In this document: in pieces, positions 18,665 to 26,607 of the stretch
Position numbering within the stretch: position 1 is the first letter of the stretch
Layout of the letters: every line of letters begins with the position of its first letter
Program-made: the position numbers and the translations under genes
The notes under the pieces: model-generated
What the model saw: only the letters and a program-made list of their open reading frames with translations
Told to the model about the DNA's origin: nothing
The model's database searches: none
Source: an uncultured Bacteroidota bacterium
GTDB taxonomy: Bacteria > Bacteroidota > Bacteroidia > Bacteroidales > F082
DNA: 64,000 nucleotides
Assembly: GCA_903891085.1 (NCBI GenBank)
Contig: CAITDJ010000008.1
Span: 1-64,000 of the forward strand
Direction of reading: 5' to 3'

Positions 18665-18680
18665 AACCAAGATTATGCCA
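18665..18680 (-). promoter_or_regulatory. Possible sigma-54 promoter-like site upstream of the exporter operon
   Basis: The minus strand reads TGGCATAATCTTGGTT. TGGCA matches the -24 element and CTTGG partly matches the -12 TTGC element, but the spacing is one base short and the final C is G. It lies about 23 bases before the ATG at 18642 and next to a sigma-54 activator gene, which is the main reason for listing it. Confidence 0.25.
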
Positions 18681-18765
18681 GCCACCATATCCATTTGTTT
18701 TTCAATAAATTAAAATATAATTTACCCAAGACTGTAACTTTAACTGTTCATTTTCGTCCATAAAC

Positions 18766-18797
18766 TTGTACAGATACGTACAGAATAAATACTTTTA
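18766..18797 (+). promoter_or_regulatory. Candidate promoter of the two-component system
   Basis: TTG at 18766-18768 and TACTTTTA at 18790-18797, separated by 21 bases, approximate the TTTG / TAnnTTTG pattern with the last base of the -7 box different. It would give a leader of roughly 25 bases to the ATG at 18828. Confidence 0.4.
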
Positions 18798-18827
18798 CAT
18801 AATATTGTCAATCCAAGTCGTTCTACC

Positions 18828-20207
18828 ATGGAAAAAATGAATGCAAAAATTCTTATTGTTGACGACGATGCCGATGTATTATTGGCCGCCCGATTGTTTC
18901 TCCGCCAACATATTGATATCGTTCATACCGAAAAAAACCCAGCCAATATTCCCGAGTTGATGAAATCGGAAAACTACGATCTGATTCTGCTCGACATGAA
19001 TTTTTCGCGAGATGCCACCAGTGGTAAAGAGGGTTTTCATTGGATGAACAAAATCCTTGAGACAGATCCCGCAGCAGCAGTAATTCTTATAACGGGCTTT
19101 GGTGACATCGAGCTTGCGGTTCAGGGTATCAAGGAAGGGGCGTCGAATTTTTTGTTGAAACCCTGGGAGAATAAAAAATTACTCGCCACCATCAGTGCCA
19201 CATTGCAGGTACGTCATTCAAAAGTTGAACTGGAAGATTTGCGTGGACGACAAAAAGTACTGCTCGCCGATCAGGATCATGCTTATAGCAATATCATTGG
19301 TAACAGTCAGCCAATGATGAAGGTTATTGGCACCGTGAATAAAGTGGCCAAAACTGATGCCAACATCCTGATACTTGGCGAAAACGGAACTGGTAAAGAA
19401 GTGATAGCCAGAGCCATACATCGTGCTTCGAAACGTGCCGGCGAAGCATTCATCAATGTTGATTTGGGGGCTATTACTGAAAGTCTGTTCGAAAGTGAGC
19501 TTTTCGGATACAAAAAAGGCGCTTTTACCGACGCCAAAGAAGATCGTGCCGGTCGGTTCGAAGCTGCGCACAAAGGCACCATTTTCCTTGATGAGATTGG
19601 TAACCTGACACAAAGTCTGCAATCAAAACTGTTGAGTGTTTTACAAAACCGTAAGGTAGTCCGCCTGGGATCAAACAAGGAAATTCCAATTGATGTGCGT
19701 TTGGTATGTGCCACAAATATGCCTTTATACCAAATGGTGAACGAAGGGAAATTTCGTCAGGATTTGCTATACCGCATCAACACTGTTGAAATTAAATTAC
19801 CATCACTCCGCGAGCGAACCGAAGATATTGAAGTATTGGTCGAACATTTTCTGGATCAATACTGTAAAAAATATAAACTACCAAAAAAACGCCTCAACGC
19901 CAGCACAATCAAGCGATTACAAATGCATCACTGGCCTGGAAATATTCGCGAACTTCAGCATTCTGTTGAACGTGCCGTGATCATGAGCGAAGGAACCGTG
20001 CTGGAACCTTTCGATTTCTTTCTGAATGAAACGACCGAAAATATTGAAACTGACAGGCTTCCGTTAAACATGAATCTGGAAGAAACCGAAAAACTACTTA
20101 TCCGTAAGGTGGTGGATAAATATGGTGGTAATATCAGTCGTGCCGCCAAGGAACTTGGATTAACAAGAGCTTCGTTATACAGAAGATTGGAAAAACATGA
20201 TCTATAA
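18828..20207 (+). CDS. Sigma-54-dependent response regulator, NtrC family
   Basis: 459 aa. Receiver domain (6-125) with acidic triad DDD at 12-14, phospho-acceptor D56 (LILLDMNF) and conserved Lys in LLKPW; AAA+ domain with Walker A GENGTGKE and Walker B FLDEIGNL; C-terminal Fis-type HTH (NISRAAKELGLTRASLYRRL). The sigma-54 contact loop reads GAFTDA rather than GAFTGA, a variant I know from many Bacteroidota regulators. Its stop overlaps the start of the kinase gene, so the pair is translationally coupled. The divergent MacAB-like operon is its most likely target. Confidence 0.95.
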   Translation: MEKMNAKILIVDDDADVLLAARLFLRQHIDIVHTEKNPANIPELMKSENYDLILLDMNFSRDATSGKEGFHWMNKILETDPAAAVILITGFGDIELAVQGIKEGASNFLLKPWENKKLLATISATLQVRHSKVELEDLRGRQKVLLADQDHAYSNIIGNSQPMMKVIGTVNKVAKTDANILILGENGTGKEVIARAIHRASKRAGEAFINVDLGAITESLFESELFGYKKGAFTDAKEDRAGRFEAAHKGTIFLDEIGNLTQSLQSKLLSVLQNRKVVRLGSNKEIPIDVRLVCATNMPLYQMVNEGKFRQDLLYRINTVEIKLPSLRERTEDIEVLVEHFLDQYCKKYKLPKKRLNASTIKRLQMHHWPGNIRELQHSVERAVIMSEGTVLEPFDFFLNETTENIETDRLPLNMNLEETEKLLIRKVVDKYGGNISRAAKELGLTRASLYRRLEKHDL

Positions 20208-21552
20208 ACGCTTTCGCATTCAAATACTGCTTCGGGTAATCGCATTGGTCATTACCTGCGTACTGCTGTCGTTTCTCCTCACACAGGGCGAATACCGCAT
20301 GAGCAGCATCATTGTGGTATTACTTATTTTACTCGAAACAGTTTCGCTGATTCTCTACACAGAGCAAACAAACAGCCGTTTGACGAAATTTTTCGAAGGG
20401 ATTCGCCATTCCGACTTTTCTTCTTCCTTTTCAGACAAAGGAATGGGGAAAAGTTTTGAAGACCTAAGTAAGGAATTTAATCAGATTATTGCCGAATTTA
20501 AGAAAAACAGGGCCGAGAAAGAAGAGCATTTCAATTATCTACTCACTGTTGTTCAGCATGTTACTATTGGTATTATTGTATTCCGAAGAGACGGAAAAGT
20601 GGATGTTTTTAACAATGCAATAAAGAAAATTCTTCGTCTGAGTCATCTGCGTAACATAGCCGAACTTAAAGAAGTCAAAGATGATTTGCCCGAAACCCTC
20701 ATGAAAATGAAGGCCGGCGACAAATTGTTGATTAAACTATTTCTGGAAGATGAATTGATTCAATTGTCGGTTAACGCGACTGAATTCAGGATGCGTGGAG
20801 AAGAGTATTTACTGGTTTCACTGCAGAATATTCATCCCGAACTGGAAGAAAAAGAAATTGAGAGTTGGCAACGGCTTATTCGGGTACTCACCCACGAAAT
20901 CATGAACTCGATCACCCCTATTTCTTCGCTGGCTTCTACTGTTCACGACATCCTGACTGATCCGGAAACAGATGAAATTCACGTGGAAAATCTAAGTCCT
21001 GATGATATTGAAACCATTGCTACGGCTATGTTTACCATTGAAAGCCGGAGCAAAGGACTGCTTAATTTTGTTGAAATTTATCGTAATCTTACACGTATTC
21101 CAAAGCCGAATTTCAGACATTTCAGGATACGCGAAATCTTCGACAGGGCACACGAACTAATGAAACCAAAACTAGAAGCACTTACTATTCAATGCGATTG
21201 CAAGGTTTTTCCGGATGATCTGATGCTTCTTGCCGACCCTGACCTGATCGATCAGGTGGTTATTAATCTGCTGCTAAATGCCATTGACGCCGTGAAAGAT
21301 CAAACCCAGCCGAAAATTTCAATCACGGCTTCAGTCAGTATTAACAACCGGACAACGATCGAGTTTGCCGACAATGGCACAGGTATCACACCTGATTTGT
21401 TGGATAAAATATTTATGCCCTTCTTCACCAGTAAAAAAGAAGGATCCGGCATTGGATTAAGTCTTTCGCGACAAATCATGCAGATGCACAAAGGTGCCAT
21501 TTCGGTGAAGTCAAAACCCGGTGAAGGAACAGTATTTACTTTAACTTTTTAG
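20197..21552 (+). CDS. Sensor histidine kinase (NtrB-like)
   Basis: 451 aa. Two closely spaced transmembrane helices (about 9-29 and 36-54) with almost no periplasmic loop, a HAMP-like/coiled linker, a PAS-like domain (about 110-215), H-box LTHEIMNSITPISS with H233, N-box NLLLNAIDA, G1 DNGTGI and G2 GSGIGLSLSRQ. The short loop means the signal is probably sensed in the membrane or cytoplasm, as in envelope-stress sensors. The gene overlaps the response regulator by 11 bases. A small CCTCC/GGAGG hairpin follows the stop. Confidence 0.95.
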   Translation: MIYKRFRIQILLRVIALVITCVLLSFLLTQGEYRMSSIIVVLLILLETVSLILYTEQTNSRLTKFFEGIRHSDFSSSFSDKGMGKSFEDLSKEFNQIIAEFKKNRAEKEEHFNYLLTVVQHVTIGIIVFRRDGKVDVFNNAIKKILRLSHLRNIAELKEVKDDLPETLMKMKAGDKLLIKLFLEDELIQLSVNATEFRMRGEEYLLVSLQNIHPELEEKEIESWQRLIRVLTHEIMNSITPISSLASTVHDILTDPETDEIHVENLSPDDIETIATAMFTIESRSKGLLNFVEIYRNLTRIPKPNFRHFRIREIFDRAHELMKPKLEALTIQCDCKVFPDDLMLLADPDLIDQVVINLLLNAIDAVKDQTQPKISITASVSINNRTTIEFADNGTGITPDLLDKIFMPFFTSKKEGSGIGLSLSRQIMQMHKGAISVKSKPGEGTVFTLTF

Positions 21553-21559
21553 TAATTCC

Positions 21560-21572
21560 CCTCCAAAGGAGG
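21560..21572. repeat. Short hairpin CCTCC-AAA-GGAGG after the kinase gene
   Basis: It belongs to the same hairpin family as 27127-27143 and the degenerate copy at 26511-26527 (AATTCCC...loop...), so it is a dispersed repeat that may also stabilise the transcript end. The rest of 21573-21757 holds no gene; it is AT-rich with short direct repeats of ggctaaag. Confidence 0.6.
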
Positions 21573-21757
21573 TATATCTGAAAGGCTAAAGTTTAAAGGC
21601 TAAAGACTAAAGTGGTTTTTAAGGATAAAAAATTGTTTCCATTGATAAAATTAATAAGTGGGCATCTTTTAACCTTTTAATTGGTATCCGCAGAATGGAG
21701 TGGTTTTTCCTATAATAAACCTTAACGATATCAGGGAAAATGAACTTACGAGCAGAA

Positions 21758-21839
21758 CAGCCACTTCGTGGCTGAATCTCAATAACCCTGGGTGAAACCC
21801 AGGGACAAAACGAAATACAAATCAGCCCCGAAGGGGTTG
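21758..21839. repeat. Three REP-like hairpins upstream of the RAYT gene
   Basis: CAGCCAC-TTC-GTGGCTG at 21758-21774, CCCTGGGT-GAA-ACCCAGGG at 21786-21804 and CAGCCCC-GAA-GGGGTTG at 21823-21839. All have 3-base loops of TTC or its complement GAA. This arrangement is typical of REP/BIME-like arrays recognised by RAYT transposases. Confidence 0.85.
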
Positions 21840-21854
21840 AATAAATATATAAAT

Positions 21855-22301
21855 ATGGCAAGTTACAGACAGATCCTATATCACATTATTTTTCGAACTA
21901 AAGACAGTAAAAGTTGCCTAGTTGAGGAACATTGCAGCGAACTCTATGCCTATATAATAGGGATCATAAAAAACAAAAACTGTTTTCACTATCAAATCAA
22001 TGGCATTGAAGATCATATACATATCCTATGTGATTTACACCCATCAATCGCCCTTGCCGATTATCTAAGGGATATTAAAACCTCCTCCTCTATTTGGCTG
22101 AAGCAGACCGGAAAATTTCCTGCGTTCGAAGGATGGGCAGATGGATATGCTGCCCTAACGTATAGTTGGAAAGATAAGGATATGATAGTCAAATATATCA
22201 AAAACCAGAAAGAACACCATAAATCAATTAATTTTGATGATGAGTTAAGAAGGTTACTAAAAGATTATGGAGTAGAAGTGAACGAAAAGTATTTTCCCTG
22301 A
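21855..22301 (+). CDS. REP-associated tyrosine transposase (RAYT, IS200-like Y1 family)
   Basis: 148 aa from the ATG at 21855 (MASYRQILYHIIFRTKDS); an in-frame GTG at 21792 lies inside the hairpins and is unlikely. HUH metal-binding motif DHIHIL (H54, H56) and catalytic tyrosine Y114 in VKYIKNQKEHH. Y1 transposases cut and rejoin single-stranded DNA at hairpins. Both sides carry three hairpins, the sign of a RAYT with cognate REP sequences; no IS605-type tnpB is present. Key residues are intact, so the protein may be active. Confidence 0.9.
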   Translation: MASYRQILYHIIFRTKDSKSCLVEEHCSELYAYIIGIIKNKNCFHYQINGIEDHIHILCDLHPSIALADYLRDIKTSSSIWLKQTGKFPAFEGWADGYAALTYSWKDKDMIVKYIKNQKEHHKSINFDDELRRLLKDYGVEVNEKYFP

Positions 22302-22308
22302 TGATGTT

Positions 22309-22393
22309 CAACCCTTTCAGGGCTGAATTGATACAACTTTTATCTACCATGGGCGACGCCCATGGTTATTGAGATTAAGCTCCTTCGGAGCTT
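22309..22393. repeat. Three REP-like hairpins downstream of the RAYT gene
   Basis: CAACCCT-TTC-AGGGCTG at 22309-22325 (one mismatch), ACCATGGGC-GAC-GCCCATGGT at 22346-22366 (perfect 9-base arms) and AAGCTCC-TTC-GGAGCTT at 22377-22393. Together with the upstream set they bracket the transposase gene. Confidence 0.85.
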
Positions 22394-22483
22394 TAATAAA
22401 AAACTCACTCATTGTATAGATTTTTTTGAAATACTTTGTTTATTGTAATTCGAAAACAATGCAAAAAAAAGAATTCGGTCTAT

Positions 22484-22600
22484 TCATGGCTGAATTTCAA
22501 TAACCCTGGGTCATGTTTTGCAAAGCTGAACACATTAAGAAACAGCCACTCATTGCTTAATCTTAACAACCCCCTAGGAGAAACCAGAACACAAAATGAA
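22484..22600. repeat. Decayed copies of the RAYT left flank
   Basis: 22484-22511 (ggctgaatttcaataaccct...) and 22550-22600 (aacagccactcattgcttaa..., ending acacaaaatgaaa) align with the intact flank at 21756-21820, but the hairpin arms no longer pair. They look like older copies that lost their function. The rest of 22394-22652 is AT-rich and holds no gene. Confidence 0.65.
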
Positions 22601-22652
22601 ACCTGACCTGTTAAAGACTGTCCAAATCCGTCATACCCGTGTCATCTCTGTT

Positions 22653-24338
22653 CTATTCCTCTTTCAGAAATGTGAAATAATCGCGCAGCACTTTGGCGCT
22701 ACCTTCAGCCGGACTATTAATCTCAAGCAATGCTGCCCTGGAGGAAGGTTTGAAAAATTCAGAAAGTGTCAACGCTAAGTCTTTCATCATTGAGGTTGTG
22801 AAATAATCTATACCATAAGTAGTCGCGATATGTTGTGCACTCATGTGCTGACGGGCTTCAAAATGCTTTTCCAATAAGCCGGTTGTATCCGGTCCGGGTA
22901 AAAATCTAAATATGCCGCCACCTTCGTTATTGATCACGATTATTTTTAAATTTGAAGGTAAAGCACTATTCCACAACGCATTGGAATCATAGAAAAATCC
23001 TAGATCACCACTGATTACCAGGGTTGGTTTTTGTGATGCAAAAGCTGCACCGGCGGCAGTCGAAATGCAACCATCAATCCCACTTGTACCACGGTTAGAA
23101 TACATTGTATATTTGGATTGATAATCAAATAATTGCGCATAACGAACTGGTGTACTGTTTGCAATTTGTATGTCAAAATCGTTTGGAATCGAATTCAGAA
23201 TTGATTCAAATATTTTCAAATCTGAATAGGCACAATCTGCCAGAAATTTGCGGTGTATCGCGCTGGCATTTGAAGCAAGAACCTGCCAGTCATTGGCAAA
23301 CGTACTGTCGAATTTTCCAACTTCAGGAAGTAGTTGGGCAAAAAAAGCTGTTGGTTTTAATGGCAGACTGATGGTAAGGTGTTGGTATGTGTCCATTTGA
23401 TAATCAACAGGATCAACATTCCAATGGTGCACTAATTCTGATGTTCGCAAAAAAGACTTGATACGTTTTGAAATAACCGAACCCCCGATAGTGAGTAATA
23501 AATCAGGTTCATATGCTGTGTTTCTTTTCCCTGCAACTCCCAGGCACCTGTCGATGCAAGCAATAAAATCAGTATGATACATATTTGAAATAGTCTCGGT
23601 CAACACCACAACCGATCCATCTTTTGACAATTCAATCAACTGATTATTAAGTGCTTCATCTGCATGATGCTGGCCAACCAAAATCATTTTCTTTTTCGAA
23701 CCGTTCCATATATCAACCAGTGATTTCAATGCATCCGGTTCAATAGTTGCACGTGTCGTCAAAACTGAAAAAATCTTTGGAATATCAGTCATTTCAAGAC
23801 TGAAGCCATACAAGGGTTCCTGAATAGGAATATTGACATGAACTGGTCCTGCAACAGGATAATTAGTGGCAATAATGGCTTCATTTACAAGACGATCATT
23901 ATGCCACAAGTCATCTTTACTGCTGATTGTTTGTGGTAATTGAACAGATTTACGGATATAATTCGCATAAATATTTTGTTGCCTGATTGTTTGACCATCG
24001 GCCTGATCGATCCATGCCACCGGTCGGTCGGCAGTAAGTAACAACAAAGGAACCCGCTGATAATACGCCTCAGCTATAGCCGGAGCATAATTCAGTACTG
24101 CTGTTCCAGAAGTGCATACCAGGGCAACGGTTTGTTGTAACTGCTGCGCCATGCCCAAAGCGAAAAACGCGGCACTTCGCTCATCAACAATGGTATGGCA
24201 CTGAATGTCAGTATTTTTACTAATAATTGTAATAAGGGGAGCATTGCGTGATCCGGGTGAAATAACCACATGCCGGATATTATTTTTCTCGAGGAGCCAT
24301 GCCAGATGCAACAGACCAATCTTTTCGTTCATCATCAT
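22653..24338 (-). CDS. menD: 2-succinyl-5-enolpyruvyl-6-hydroxy-3-cyclohexene-1-carboxylate synthase
   Basis: 561 aa from the first of three consecutive ATGs (24338, 24335, 24332); the frame runs on to a TTG at 24365. Thiamine-diphosphate enzyme that joins isochorismate and 2-oxoglutarate in menaquinone synthesis. The N-terminal PYR domain has VVISPGSRNAPL and the catalytic glutamate in VDERSAAFFALG (E53); the C-terminal PP domain has NRGTSGIDGCISTAAG and GDLGFFYDSNALW followed by NNEGGGIF. Length and motifs are normal. Isochorismate synthase lies upstream on the same strand, separated by a decayed gene. Confidence 0.95.
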   Translation of the reverse strand: MMMNEKIGLLHLAWLLEKNNIRHVVISPGSRNAPLITIISKNTDIQCHTIVDERSAAFFALGMAQQLQQTVALVCTSGTAVLNYAPAIAEAYYQRVPLLLLTADRPVAWIDQADGQTIRQQNIYANYIRKSVQLPQTISSKDDLWHNDRLVNEAIIATNYPVAGPVHVNIPIQEPLYGFSLEMTDIPKIFSVLTTRATIEPDALKSLVDIWNGSKKKMILVGQHHADEALNNQLIELSKDGSVVVLTETISNMYHTDFIACIDRCLGVAGKRNTAYEPDLLLTIGGSVISKRIKSFLRTSELVHHWNVDPVDYQMDTYQHLTISLPLKPTAFFAQLLPEVGKFDSTFANDWQVLASNASAIHRKFLADCAYSDLKIFESILNSIPNDFDIQIANSTPVRYAQLFDYQSKYTMYSNRGTSGIDGCISTAAGAAFASQKPTLVISGDLGFFYDSNALWNSALPSNLKIIVINNEGGGIFRFLPGPDTTGLLEKHFEARQHMSAQHIATTYGIDYFTTSMMKDLALTLSEFFKPSSRAALLEINSPAEGSAKVLRDYFTFLKEE

Positions 24339-24502
24339 ATTGCAAAGGTCAATAAAATTATTCAATTCAAAATTTTGGTGTGGAGAATTTTAATTTATGA
24401 AAGCGGTATAAGTGGCTTCGTTTGTCTTCGCAACAAGGTGTTGCTAACTGTTAACTGATAAAGGTCTTTATATTAACCTTTCTCATATGGAAAAGGAGAA
24501 AG

Positions 24503-24723
24503 CTATTTTTCCCACTTTATCCGGTATCCCACATTGAATTCAAGAAACTCGGCAAGCATAAAATTTACTGCCCTCACATTAACTCCAAGTGAAATATTCC
24601 TATAAATGTCATATCTAACACCCAATCGTTGATAGGGTTGATGAAAGTTTCCAAGTTTCAGGTTTGTTGCGAAAAACCTTGTAATGCAACTGTTAGAAGT
24701 GAAATAACAGCAAATAATTTCAT
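24503..24723 (-). pseudogene. Remnant of an outer-membrane beta-barrel protein gene (PagL/acyloxyacyl-hydrolase-like)
   Basis: An ATG at 24723 opens a signal peptide (MKLFAVISLLTVALQGFSQQ) that hits TGA at 24658-24660 after 21 codons. From the same point another frame continues without break to TAG at 24503-24505 and encodes about 50 residues with beta-barrel character (PYQRLGVRYDIYRNISLGVN, then AEFLEFNVGYRI), ending in an outer-membrane C-terminal strand. The two parts fit the two ends of one gene joined by a large internal deletion with a frameshift. The C-terminal part resembles lipid A deacylase-like proteins of Bacteroidota from memory; that assignment is tentative. Confidence 0.55.
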
Positions 24724-24780
24724 TCTTACGTTTAACTTATTTTCAAAACCACACCTCATTCCAACGTGGGTTTTATAAAT

Positions 24781-24805
24781 AATAACCTTCGTTTTGAAGG
24801 CTATT
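24781..24805 (-). terminator. Weak hairpin downstream of menF
   Basis: AATAACCTTC and GAAGGCTATT pair (one wobble) around GTTTT. On the minus strand it is followed by an AT-rich run but not by a clean T-tract. The remaining part of the 24339-24924 gap holds only the decayed gene and, at 24912-24926, a small palindrome GATTGAA-A-TTCAATC. Confidence 0.3.
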
Positions 24806-24924
24806 CATAAGAAAGTACTGCATATTCAATATGATTGAGTTTCATAATGCTGCAAAACGCGGATTGGGGGCTGGTAATTGTTCGACACCAATATTATTTT
24901 TCATTGCAATGGATTGAAATTCAA

Positions 24925-26001
24925 TCATTCACTGAAAAGAGATAGCATTGTACCGGCTTTTAACTCGGTTTCATTCCATTCTTTCAATGGATCCGATTGG
25001 GCGGTCAATCCGCCTCCAACGAAAATAAATGCCTTATTACCAATAATTTGCATGCAACGTAAATTAACGAAAAACTGACAGTTTTCATTTTCATCACGAA
25101 ATCCCAAAAAACCGGTATAATAATTTCGCTTATGTTTTTCAGTGGCATTAATCACACGAAATGATGGCTGTTGCGGAATTCCACAAACTGCCGGTGTCGG
25201 ATGCAAGGCCAATGCAATATCTAAAACACGATGCTTTTCCAATACCTGAAACGAGAAATCTGTTTGCAGATGTGCCATTTTTCCTGCCTGAACTGATTTT
25301 GTTTCACTTACTTCGATATTATCAACTGGTGCGCTGCATAAAACATCACGGATATAATCTGTAACAAACTGATGTTCTTTTCGTTCTTTTTCCTCCCACA
25401 CAAGGTTTTCTACTAATTGATTATCTACGCTTTGTGTTCCGGCCAACGACATGGTTGAACCAATTCCGGAACTTACTTGTAACAATGTTTCCGGTGTAGC
25501 ACCCATCCATATCTGACCCTTGCCATCGTTGAGCAGGTAAACAAAGGCATTGGGATATGTATTGCATGCTTTCTCATAGACTTTCCCTAAACAAGGATTT
25601 GCTGTTAGTTGAAATTCCAACACCCGTGAAAGCACCACTTTTTCAAATTCATGTCGCTTCATCGCGCCGATTAACATTTCAGCCTGTAATTGATAGGTTT
25701 CAACATCAGTAATAACAGGCTTTTCAGGCACGATGAAAGATGGAATTTTCTTAATCTCAACATCGGGTAGTTCGATATCCCAACCTGTAATCTTGTTTTC
25801 GGCAGCAAAAACCTGCATGGAGACATTTTCAGTATCAAATGGGGCAACAATGAATTGGCTTGTTTGATTTTGATCAGGTTTAACTCCAGCCGAAAATGAA
25901 CCACCAACCAAAGTGACCGATTCGGTTGTAAATGGTAAACGGTAACTTACAAACGGTATATTATTATTAAGATAGTTTTCAATTACATCCGTTATCAACA
26001 T
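24925..26001 (-). CDS. menF: Isochorismate synthase (chorismate-binding enzyme)
   Basis: 358 aa. Converts chorismate to isochorismate, the first committed step to menaquinone. Chorismate-binding domain motifs: MKRHEFEKVVLSRV, NPCLGKVYEKACNTYPNAFVYLL, MGATPETLL, LAGTQ, HLQTDF, LHPTPAVCGIP and the end segment FVGGGLTAQSDP. Shorter than EntC/MenF of E. coli at the N-terminus, as usual for Bacteroidota. Pairing with menD and a thioesterase gene supports MenF over a siderophore or salicylate role. It lies 30 bases after the thioesterase gene. Confidence 0.92.
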   Translation of the reverse strand: MLITDVIENYLNNNIPFVSYRLPFTTESVTLVGGSFSAGVKPDQNQTSQFIVAPFDTENVSMQVFAAENKITGWDIELPDVEIKKIPSFIVPEKPVITDVETYQLQAEMLIGAMKRHEFEKVVLSRVLEFQLTANPCLGKVYEKACNTYPNAFVYLLNDGKGQIWMGATPETLLQVSSGIGSTMSLAGTQSVDNQLVENLVWEEKERKEHQFVTDYIRDVLCSAPVDNIEVSETKSVQAGKMAHLQTDFSFQVLEKHRVLDIALALHPTPAVCGIPQQPSFRVINATEKHKRNYYTGFLGFRDENENCQFFVNLRCMQIIGNKAFIFVGGGLTAQSDPLKEWNETELKAGTMLSLFSE

Positions 26002-26031
26002 AAGCAGCTCCTTACTCTTTACTCACTATGC

Positions 26032-26463
26032 TTACTTTTTTCTACCGTCTTTGGCAATAATAAAATTGGTCAGTCTACATGTAGAAACCAATTGATCATC
26101 TTCATCAAAAATGTCGATATTCCATACATGGGTATTTCTTCCCCGGTGTATAATAACTGCTTTTGCAAACACCCACCCCAATCGTGCTGCACGCACATGA
26201 TTCGCACTCATATGTGAACCACGGACATCATTTTTTTCGAGATCGACGATAAATGCGGAGCCCAGACTTCCTAATGTTTCGGCAAGAGCCAGACTACTAC
26301 CTCCATGGAGAATTCCCATGGGTTGCATGGTTTTTTCATTCACAGGCATACGGGCATAAACAAAACCATCTTTCACTTCAAGGTATTCGATACCCAATTG
26401 CTCCATCAAAGTGTTTTTATTCAGTGCATTTAGTGTTTCGATTGTGGAATTTGGATTGATCAT
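26032..26463 (-). CDS. menI: Hotdog-fold thioesterase, probable 1,4-dihydroxy-2-naphthoyl-CoA hydrolase
   Basis: 143 aa. PaaI/YdiI-type hotdog protein with the active-site helix HGGSSLALAETLGS (H53, catalytic E62) and HVRAARLGWVFAKA. In the YdiI/MenI group this enzyme releases CoA from DHNA-CoA before prenylation. The sequence alone does not fix the substrate; its place as first gene of a menF-menD operon makes the menaquinone role likely. Confidence 0.85.
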   Translation of the reverse strand: MINPNSTIETLNALNKNTLMEQLGIEYLEVKDGFVYARMPVNEKTMQPMGILHGGSSLALAETLGSLGSAFIVDLEKNDVRGSHMSANHVRAARLGWVFAKAVIIHRGRNTHVWNIDIFDEDDQLVSTCRLTNFIIAKDGRKK

Positions 26464-26480
26464 TGCTGTGGTTTATTACA

Positions 26481-26488
26481 CAAAAATA
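26481..26488 (-). promoter_or_regulatory. Candidate -7 box (TATTTTTG) of the men operon
   Basis: Minus-strand TATTTTTG, a full match to TAnnTTTG, 17 bases before the ATG at 26463. The -33 region lies in repeat sequence and lacks a clear TTTG. Confidence 0.45.
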
Positions 26489-26510
26489 GCAAATATATGT
26501 CAGTTAAGTA

Positions 26511-26553
26511 ATTCCCTTCAATTGGAAGAGTGTCTGTAGGACGGGGTGGTTTA
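26511..26553. repeat. Left inverted repeat of the DUF559 unit (degenerate copy)
   Basis: attcccttcaattggaagag followed by tgtaggacggggtggttta aligns, as the reverse complement, with the right-hand sequence at about 27104-27147. Roughly four bases in five match over about 43 bases. The pair therefore brackets the DUF559 gene in inverted orientation. Confidence 0.65.
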
Positions 26554-26577
26554 ATCATTGTTCCGCCGGTAGGTTGA

Positions 26578-26592
26578 CATGATTTTATCATG
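26578..26592 (-). terminator. Hairpin just downstream of the DUF559 gene
   Basis: CATGAT-TTT-ATCATG, extended by GGTTG and CAAACC with bulges. There is no T-tract of note, so it may act as a transcript-end stabiliser rather than as a true terminator. Confidence 0.4.
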
Positions 26593-26607
26593 GCAAACCA
26601 AATAGAT

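Noticed and set aside
21792-21854. GTG start at 21792 for the RAYT gene
   Set aside because: The extra 21 codons run through two REP-like hairpins, and the family starts at the MASYRQILYH-type sequence.
24366-24500. Additional gene or riboswitch upstream of menD
   Set aside because: Only short frames and no conserved fold or motif are seen; a small CTTTCTC/GAGAAAG dyad at 24478-24502 lacks a T-tract.
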